A stretch of DNA of 17,787 bases from Sphingopyxis sp. (GTDB lineage Bacteria > Pseudomonadota > Alphaproteobacteria > Sphingomonadales > Sphingomonadaceae): assembly GCA_013911715.1 (NCBI GenBank), contig JACEST010000024.1, forward strand, positions 1-17,787, written 5' to 3'. Positions 13,124-17,787 of this stretch are shown piece after piece; positions within the stretch are counted from its first letter, which is position 1, and the number at the start of each line of letters is the position of its first letter. Under the pieces are notes generated by a model. That model was not told the DNA's origin and did not search any database. It saw only the letters and a list, made by a program, of their open reading frames with translations. A program made the position numbers and the translations under genes.

Positions 13124-13492
13124 TTACAAGACCTCCGGCGCCAGGCTGATGATCTTCATGAAACCACGCCCGCGCAATTCGCGCACGACGGGGCCAAAGA
13201 TACGCGTGCCGATGGGCTCTTCATTCTTGTTGATCAGCACGGCGGCGTTGCCGTCGAAGCGGATCACGCTGCCGTCGGCGCGGCGCACATCCTTGCGGGT
13301 GCGCACGATAACGGCGCGGTGGACGTCGCCCTTTTTCACCTTGGTGCGCGGCTGGGCTTCCTTCACCGACACGACGATGATGTCGCCGACACCCGCGGTG
13401 CGTCGCTTGGAGCCGCCCAGCACCTTGATGCACTGGACGCGCTTGGCGCCGCTGTTGTCAGCGACCTCCAGCTGTGACTGCATCTGGATCAT
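13124..13492 (-). CDS. rplN: 50S ribosomal protein L14
   Basis: A 122-residue L14, exactly the usual length. MIQMQSQLEVADNSGAKRVQ opens it, then KVLGGSKRRTAGVGDIIVVS, VRTRKDVRRADGSVIRFDGN and the end RGFMKIISLAPEVL, all highly conserved. L14 lies at the subunit interface. The 71-base gap before it (13493-13563) is among the longest in the ribosomal cluster; it contains a small CCGGG/CCCGG hairpin and a good ribosome binding site AGGAAGGAAA. Confidence 0.98.
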   Translation of the reverse strand: MIQMQSQLEVADNSGAKRVQCIKVLGGSKRRTAGVGDIIVVSVKEAQPRTKVKKGDVHRAVIVRTRKDVRRADGSVIRFDGNAAVLINKNEEPIGTRIFGPVVRELRGRGFMKIISLAPEVL

Positions 13493-13563
13493 CGATGCAT
13501 TTCCTTCCTATTCGGCCTACCGGGCCATCCCGGCGGTTCCATCAAAATCAAGTGCTTCGGGCG

Positions 13564-13842
13564 TCAGCCTTCGGCAGCGGGGGTGGCGGCTTTCGGCGTC
13601 GCGCGGGTATCGACCCGGTCGAGCACGCGCCACGTCTTCAGCTTGGAAATCGGCCGCGTCTCTTCGATGCGGACGGTCTCTCCAGCCTTGAATGCGTTAT
13701 CCTCGTCATGGGCATGATATTTTTTCGAAAGACGAATAATCTTGCCATAGAGCGGGTGCTTGACCTTGCGCTCCACGTTCACGACGACGGTCTTGTCGCC
13801 TTTGTCGGACACCACGGTGCCAGTCAGAATGCGCTTCGGCAT
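13564..13842 (-). CDS. rpsQ: 30S ribosomal protein S17
   Basis: A 92-residue S17 with MPKRILTGTVVSDKGDKTVV, the signature KVKHPLYGKIIRLSKKYHAH and EETRPISKLKTWRVLD. S17 is a primary 16S rRNA-binding protein of the OB-fold type. The C-terminus beyond about residue 78 is a short Ala/Thr/Pro tail (RATPKAATPAAEG) that is not in E. coli S17. AAGGAG upstream supports the start. It is eleven bases after rpmC. Confidence 0.97.
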   Translation of the reverse strand: MPKRILTGTVVSDKGDKTVVVNVERKVKHPLYGKIIRLSKKYHAHDEDNAFKAGETVRIEETRPISKLKTWRVLDRVDTRATPKAATPAAEG

Positions 13843-13853
13843 CTGGGTGCTCC

Positions 13854-14063
13854 TTACTTCGCCGCCGAGCGGTTGCGCTCGGTCTGGACGGTTTTGATAC
13901 GCGCGATCGAGCGGCGGACTTCCTTCACCCGCGATGCTTTTTCCATCTGGCCGGTGGCGGCCTGGAAGCGCAGGTTAAAGGCTTCACGCTTCAGCTCACC
14001 CAGCGATTCCGCCAGCTGATCGTCGGTTTTGGCCTTGAGGTCCGAGGTTTTTTCCATTGCCAT
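13854..14063 (-). CDS. rpmC: 50S ribosomal protein L29
   Basis: A 69-residue L29, a two-helix protein near the peptide exit tunnel and part of the docking site for trigger factor and SRP. The pattern LAESLGELKREAFNLRFQAA followed by VKEVRRSIARIKTVQTER is characteristic. The first ATG (MAMEKTSDL) and the third codon are both possible; the Shine-Dalgarno-like TAAGGT overlaps the rplP stop codon, four bases away. Confidence 0.95.
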   Translation of the reverse strand: MAMEKTSDLKAKTDDQLAESLGELKREAFNLRFQAATGQMEKASRVKEVRRSIARIKTVQTERNRSAAK

Positions 14064-14067
14064 GACC

Positions 14068-14499
14068 TTAACCCTCCAGATGCGAGGTATCGCCGAGGCG
14101 GGCGACGACCTTCGTCTTGATCGGCAGCTTCATCGCGGCGCGTTCGAACGCCAGCGCGGCGACGGGACCCGGCACACCGTCGAGCTCGAACAGGATGCGG
14201 CCCGGCTTCACCCGCGCGGCCCAAAATTCCGGCGAACCCTTGCCCTTGCCCATGCGAACTTCGGCGGGCTTCGACGACACGGGGAGGTCGGGAAAAATGC
14301 GAATCCACAAACGGCCCTGGCGCTTGATCGCGCGGCTGATCGCGCGGCGGGCCGCTTCGATCTGACGCGCGGTGATACGCTCAGGCTCCATCGCCTTCAG
14401 CCCGTAAGAGCCGAAGTTGAGGTCCGTCCCACCCTTGGCATTGCCATGGATGCGGCCCTTGAACGCCTTGCGGAACTTGGTTTTTTTCGGTTGCAACAT
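14068..14499 (-). CDS. rplP: 50S ribosomal protein L16
   Basis: A 143-residue L16. It begins MLQPKKTKFRKAFKGRIHGN and contains the family blocks GLKAMEPERITARQIEAARR, WIRIFPDLPVSSKPAEVRMG and KGKGSPEFWAARVKPGRILF. L16 sits near the A site and is needed late in 50S assembly. It is slightly longer than E. coli L16 (136) through a C-terminal ARLGDTSHLEG tail. AAGGAC precedes the ATG. It lies eleven bases after rpsC. Confidence 0.98.
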   Translation of the reverse strand: MLQPKKTKFRKAFKGRIHGNAKGGTDLNFGSYGLKAMEPERITARQIEAARRAISRAIKRQGRLWIRIFPDLPVSSKPAEVRMGKGKGSPEFWAARVKPGRILFELDGVPGPVAALAFERAAMKLPIKTKVVARLGDTSHLEG

Positions 14500-14510
14500 G
14501 TCAGTTGTCC

Positions 14511-15218
14511 TTAACGACGATCGTCGCGCGCCGGGCGCACGCCCGTCGTCTGCGCGTCAAGCATCAGGCGGTCGGTTGCCGTCGGGTCATGGCCCAGAAT
14601 CTCGCCCTTGAAGATCCACACCTTGATGCCGCACACGCCATAAGCAGTGTGCGCGGTGGCTTCGGCATAATCGACGTTGGCGCGCAGCGTGTGCAGCGGC
14701 ACCCGGCCTTCGCGATACCATTCGGTGCGCGCAATTTCCGCGCCGCCGAGACGGCCCGCACAGTTGATGCGGATGCCTTCGGCGCCGAGACGCATCGCCG
14801 ACTGGACCGCGCGCTTCATGGCGCGGCGGAACGCGATACGGCGCTCGAGCTGGTCGGCAACGCCTTGGGCCACAAGCTTGGCGTCAACTTCGGGCTTGCG
14901 GATTTCGACGATGTTGAGCGACACTTCGCTGCTGGTGAAAGCGCCGAGCGCCTTTTTCAGCTTTTCGATGTCGGCGCCCTTCTTGCCGATGATCACGCCG
15001 GGGCGTGCAGCATAGACCGAAACGCGGCACAGCTTCGCGGGACGCTCGATCACCACCTTCGAAATGGCGGCCTGCGGCAGTTCCTTGAAGATATATTGGC
15101 GGATCTTCAGATCTTCGATCAGCAGACGGCCATAGTCGCCGCCCTCGGCGAACCAGCGGCTGTCCCAAGTGCGGTTGACCTGCAGGCGCAGGCCGATCGG
15201 ATTGCTCTTCTGGCCCAT
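14511..15218 (-). CDS. rpsC: 30S ribosomal protein S3
   Basis: A 235-residue S3. MGQKSNPIGLRLQVNRTWDS is the standard start, the KH domain has the GxxG-type loop VIIGKKGADIEKLKK (about residues 74-88), and the C-terminal domain carries RTEWYREGRVPLHTLRANVD and TAYGVCGIKVWIFKGEI. S3 lies at the mRNA entry tunnel. AGAGGCG precedes the ATG. Only one base separates it from rplV. Confidence 0.98.
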   Translation of the reverse strand: MGQKSNPIGLRLQVNRTWDSRWFAEGGDYGRLLIEDLKIRQYIFKELPQAAISKVVIERPAKLCRVSVYAARPGVIIGKKGADIEKLKKALGAFTSSEVSLNIVEIRKPEVDAKLVAQGVADQLERRIAFRRAMKRAVQSAMRLGAEGIRINCAGRLGGAEIARTEWYREGRVPLHTLRANVDYAEATAHTAYGVCGIKVWIFKGEILGHDPTATDRLMLDAQTTGVRPARDDRR

Positions 15219-15219
15219 G

Positions 15220-15600
15220 TTACGCCTCTTCTGCTTTTTCTTGAACGACGATGCGGATGCGGCTGAACGGTTTGACGATGCGGGTCGATTTGCCGCGACC
15301 GCGGGCGTGCCAACGCTTCATCGAGATCGACTTGCCGACGCTGGCTTCCTTGACGACGAGCGCGTCAACGTCGAGATTATGGTTGTTCTCGGCATTGGCC
15401 ACGGCGCTGGCGAGCACTTTGCGCACGTCAACCGCCATCGCCTTTTTCGAAAAGGCGAGCACGTTCATCGCGTCTTCGACGCGGCGGCCACGGATCAGCG
15501 CAGCAACGAGGTTCAGCTTTTGCGCCGAGCCGCGAATCTGCGTGCCGACCGATAGAGCCTCATTTTCCGCAACGCGGCGGGGGGCTTTTTCCTTGGACAT
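15220..15600 (-). CDS. rplV: 50S ribosomal protein L22
   Basis: A 126-residue L22 with a short N-terminal extension (MSKEKAPRRVAENEALSVGT) before the conserved IRGSAQKLNLVAALIRGRRV. The beta hairpin that reaches into the exit tunnel corresponds to SMKRWHARGRGKSTRIVKPF, and the protein ends IRIVVQEKAEEA. The start overlaps the rpsS stop by one base (TGATG), so translation is probably coupled. Confidence 0.97.
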   Translation of the reverse strand: MSKEKAPRRVAENEALSVGTQIRGSAQKLNLVAALIRGRRVEDAMNVLAFSKKAMAVDVRKVLASAVANAENNHNLDVDALVVKEASVGKSISMKRWHARGRGKSTRIVKPFSRIRIVVQEKAEEA

Positions 15601-15872
15601 CAGCGCTTGCCCTTCTTGTCAGCGGCGTGGCCGGGGAAGAAGCGCGTCGGCGCAAATTCGCCCAGCTTCATGCCGACCATATCTTCGTTGACCGACACCG
15701 GCACGAACTTGCGACCGTTGTAGACGTTGAAGGTCAGCCCGACGAACTGCGGCAGGATGGTGGAACGACGCGACCAGGTCTTAATGGGCGCGCTGCTGCC
15801 TTCCGGCGCGGCTTCGGCTTTTTTCAGCAGGTGCAGGTCGACGAACGGACCCTTCCAGACGGAGCGTGCCAT
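15600..15872 (-). CDS. rpsS: 30S ribosomal protein S19
   Basis: A 90-residue S19, normal length. MARSVWKGPFVDLHLLKKAE and the signature IKTWSRRSTILPQFVGLTFN, VYNGRKFVPVSVNEDMVGMK and KLGEFAPTRFFPGHAADKKG leave no doubt. S19 lies in the 30S head and, with S13, contacts the large subunit. AAGAGGTAAG precedes the ATG. It is three bases after rplB. Confidence 0.98.
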   Translation of the reverse strand: MARSVWKGPFVDLHLLKKAEAAPEGSSAPIKTWSRRSTILPQFVGLTFNVYNGRKFVPVSVNEDMVGMKLGEFAPTRFFPGHAADKKGKR

Positions 15873-15875
15873 GGC

Positions 15876-16712
15876 TTACCTCTTCTTCTTCGCATGGCGC
15901 GACCGGATGATCATGCCATCGGTGCGCTTGTTGTTGCGGGTGCGGGCACCCTTGGTCGGCTTGCCCCACGGGGTGACCGGATGGCGGCCGCCCGAGGTGC
16001 GGCCTTCGCCGCCGCCGTGCGGGTGATCGACCGGGTTCTTGGCGACGCCGCGCGTCAGCGGCTTTTTGCCAGCCCAGCGGGTGCGGCCAGCCTTGGCCAG
16101 CGTCTGGTTGGCGTTGTCGGGGTTCGACACCGCGCCCACCGAACCCATGCAGTCGCCGCGGATATAGCGCTGCTCGCCCGAGTTTAGGCGAACAATCACC
16201 AAACCACGGTCGCGGCCGACAACCTGCGCATAGGTGCCGGCGGCACGCGCAATCTGACCGCCCTTGCCGGGCTTCATTTCGATGTTGTGGATAATGGTGC
16301 CAACCGGCATCTGCGCCAGTTCCATCGCATTGCCCGGTTTCACGTCGGTTTTCTTGCCCGCGACGACGGTGTCGCCAACGGCCAAGCGCTGCGGCGCGAG
16401 GATATAGGTCTGGGTGCCGTCTTCATAGCGCAGCAGCGCGATGAAGGCGGTGCGGTTGGGGTCATATTCCATGCGCTCGACCGTGGCCGGCATGTCCCAC
16501 TTGCGACGCTTGAAATCGACAATGCGATAGCGTTGCTTGTGCCCACCGCCGATACCGCGCGACGTGACATGGCCCATATTGTTGCGGCCACCGGTTTTCG
16601 ACTTGCCTTCGGTCAGCGCCTTGACGGGCTTGCCCTTCCACAGTTTCGACCGGTCGACCAGGATCAGCCCGCGCTGGGCGGGGCTGGTCGGGTTATAGGA
16701 TTTGAGTGCCAT
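15876..16712 (-). CDS. rplB: 50S ribosomal protein L2
   Basis: A 278-residue L2, close to E. coli (273). It opens MALKSYNPTSPAQRGLILVD; the RNA-binding middle has GGRNNMGHVTSRGIGGGHKQ, and the C-terminal peptidyl-transferase-associated block is NPVDHPHGGGEGRTSGGRHP, including the conserved histidine. Just before that block it reads GVAKNPVDHP, where many bacteria have GVAMNPVDHP; I believe the Lys is a lineage trait. AGGAAA upstream supports the start. It lies 16 bases after rplW. Confidence 0.98.
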   Translation of the reverse strand: MALKSYNPTSPAQRGLILVDRSKLWKGKPVKALTEGKSKTGGRNNMGHVTSRGIGGGHKQRYRIVDFKRRKWDMPATVERMEYDPNRTAFIALLRYEDGTQTYILAPQRLAVGDTVVAGKKTDVKPGNAMELAQMPVGTIIHNIEMKPGKGGQIARAAGTYAQVVGRDRGLVIVRLNSGEQRYIRGDCMGSVGAVSNPDNANQTLAKAGRTRWAGKKPLTRGVAKNPVDHPHGGGEGRTSGGRHPVTPWGKPTKGARTRNNKRTDGMIIRSRHAKKKR

Positions 16713-16728
16713 TGTTCCGTTTCCTCGC

Positions 16729-17037
16729 TCAAACGCCGGTCGTGACGTCGATCGACTGGCCTTCGGCCAGCGTCACAATCGCCTTTTTGACGTCGCTGCG
16801 GGTGTAGGGCTTGCCCTTCCAGCGCTTGGTCTTGCCCTTGGTGATCATGGTGTTGACCTTGAGCACCTTGACATCGAACAGCGCCTCGACCGCGGCCTTG
16901 ATGGCGGGCTTGGTCGATTCTTCTGACACCTTGAACACCACCGCGTTGTTTTCGCTGAGCAGTGTCGATTTTTCGGTGATCACCGGCGCGAGGATGACGT
17001 CGTAATGACGTGCATCGATGGTTTTTGCCTTAGCCAT
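16729..17037 (-). CDS. rplW: 50S ribosomal protein L23
   Basis: A 102-residue L23, part of the exit-tunnel rim where trigger factor and SRP dock. The blocks DVILAPVITEKSTLLSENNA, VVFKVSEESTKPAIKAAVEA, LFDVKVLKVNTMITKGKTKR and WKGKPYTRSDVKKAIVTLAE are diagnostic. The start lies within the end of rplD, preceded by GGAGG, with an eight-base overlap. Confidence 0.98.
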   Translation of the reverse strand: MAKAKTIDARHYDVILAPVITEKSTLLSENNAVVFKVSEESTKPAIKAAVEALFDVKVLKVNTMITKGKTKRWKGKPYTRSDVKKAIVTLAEGQSIDVTTGV

Positions 17038-17653
17038 TGCAGCGTGCCTCCAGCTTTTCGACCGCAGCGCGGGTCAGCACCAGCGTGTCGGCACGCAGGA
17101 TGTCGTAAACATTGGCGCCAATCGCCGGCAGCGCGTCCACACCGATGAGGTTGGCCGAGGCCAGCGCGAAGCTGGTTTCAACCGCATCACCATCGATGAA
17201 CAGCGCGCGGCCGAAAGCCAGCTTTTCGAGCTTGCCCGCCAGAACCTTGGTCTTGGCGTCCTTGAGCTCGAGGCTGTCGATCACGAACAGCTTGCCGCCG
17301 AGCGCCTTGTCCGACAGCGCCATTTTCAAGCCCAACGTACGGATCTTCTTGTTGAGCGAATGACCAAAGCTGCGCGAACGCGGGCCATGGGCCTTACCAC
17401 CACCAATGAAGATCGGCGCGCGGCGGTCGCCGTGACGTGCCGTACCGCCGCCCTTCTGGCGACCGAACTTCTTACCCGTGCGCGACACTTCGCTGCGTTC
17501 GCGGGCGGCGCGTGCCGGACCACGGCGCTTTTCAAGCTGCCAGGTGACGACGCGGTGCAGAATGTCGGCGCGCGGCTCGACACCGAACACGGCTTCATTC
17601 AGCTCGACATCGCTGCCGGCTTTGCCGTCAATGGTCTGAACCTTGACCTTCAT
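17030..17653 (-). CDS. rplD: 50S ribosomal protein L4
   Basis: A 207-residue L4. The basic loop reaching into the tunnel reads SRTGKKFGRQKGGGTARHGD then RRAPIFIGGGKAHGPRSR, and the C-terminal globular domain includes LALSDKALG-type sequence (LKMALSDKALGGKLFVIDSL). In E. coli L4 also represses its own operon by binding the leader; the leader lies outside this window. The ATG overlaps the rplC stop (ATGA), and GGAG-type purines precede it. Confidence 0.97.
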   Translation of the reverse strand: MKVKVQTIDGKAGSDVELNEAVFGVEPRADILHRVVTWQLEKRRGPARAARERSEVSRTGKKFGRQKGGGTARHGDRRAPIFIGGGKAHGPRSRSFGHSLNKKIRTLGLKMALSDKALGGKLFVIDSLELKDAKTKVLAGKLEKLAFGRALFIDGDAVETSFALASANLIGVDALPAIGANVYDILRADTLVLTRAAVEKLEARCNG

Positions 17654-17787
17654 GCCTCGGACTCCTGCGCGCCATCGACTGCCGCATCGGCCACTGCGAT
17701 TTCTTCCGCAGGCGTTTCGGCAGGCGCGTCGTGGTTGGCGTTGGCCGCGCTCTTGATCGCGGCGGGATAGGGGGCTTCGGGATGGCG
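17650..17787 (-). CDS. rplC: 50S ribosomal protein L3, C-terminal end only
   Basis: Translated by hand from the right edge, the frame gives 45 residues before the TGA at 17650-17652. They begin RHPEAPYPAAIKSAANANHD and continue as an Ala/Glu/Asp-rich tail ending DGAQESEA. The identification rests on position directly upstream of rplD with an ATGA overlap, and on the APYPA-type end of alphaproteobacterial L3 followed by an acidic tail. The conserved body of L3 and its start lie beyond the window. Confidence 0.85.
   Translation of the reverse strand, partial: RHPEAPYPAAIKSAANANHDAPAETPAEEIAVADAAVDGAQESEA

Noticed and set aside
13493..13563. Attenuator or riboswitch in the rplN-rpsQ gap
   Set aside because: Only a five-pair hairpin is visible in 71 bases, too little to support a regulatory call.
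12783..13691. A 302-codon open frame on the plus strand opposite rplX, rplN and rpsQ
   Set aside because: It is a shadow of conserved ribosomal protein genes, with no family resemblance.
1..17787. tRNA or rRNA genes
   Set aside because: I saw no cloverleaf-like segment with T-loop consensus, nor any rRNA-like stretch, in the intergenic gaps.

Overview
The window is high-GC DNA from an alphaproteobacterium, most likely of the order Sphingomonadales (Sphingopyxis- or Sphingomonas-like). The grounds are the ribosomal protein sequences, a long Arg/Gly-rich N-terminus on ribosomal protein S5, secY followed directly by adk, a Cbp3-type ubiquinol-cytochrome c chaperone followed by a DUF177 gene, and dense palindromic repeats. 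The genus call is from memory of these families and was not checked by a search.

Right half (7440-17787, minus strand, transcribed right to left): the S10/spc ribosomal protein supercluster in canonical order: rplC (3' end only), rplD, rplW, rplB, rpsS, rplV, rpsC, rplP, rpmC, rpsQ, rplN, rplX, rplE, rpsN, rpsH, rplF, rplR, rpsE, rpmD, rplO, secY. Most junctions overlap or are a few bases long. The exceptions are the two gaps around rplO (rpmD-rplO and rplO-secY), each holding an inverted palindromic repeat. adk (6720-7400) follows secY. The usual continuation rpsM-rpsK-rpoA-rplQ is absent; a 29-bp perfect inverted repeat and a secreted SRPBCC-fold gene follow instead.

Left half (1-6600): housekeeping genes in mixed orientation. 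They are a probable gene start at the left edge, a lipoprotein of unknown function (384-1094, minus), a hybrid NADP-malic enzyme with a phosphotransacetylase-like C-terminus (maeB, 1785-4049, plus), bamE (4185-4649, minus), and a divergent two-gene unit of a cytochrome bc1 assembly chaperone and a DUF177/YceD protein (4773-5818, plus). The two long gene-free stretches (31-383 and 1095-1784) consist largely of repeats.

The most striking non-coding signal is a set of palindromes of differing sequence but common architecture: a 5' GTCA/GTCG head, then a short hairpin, mostly in inverted pairs with the heads outward (288-377, 1632-1708, 4083-4149, 5841-5930, 6610-6716, 9559-9645). One pair lies inside the spc operon, and a possible related piece lies in frame in the zinc LID of adk. 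No tRNA, rRNA, CRISPR array, transposase or phage gene is visible. I found no clear new protein system; the repeat biology is the part most worth following.
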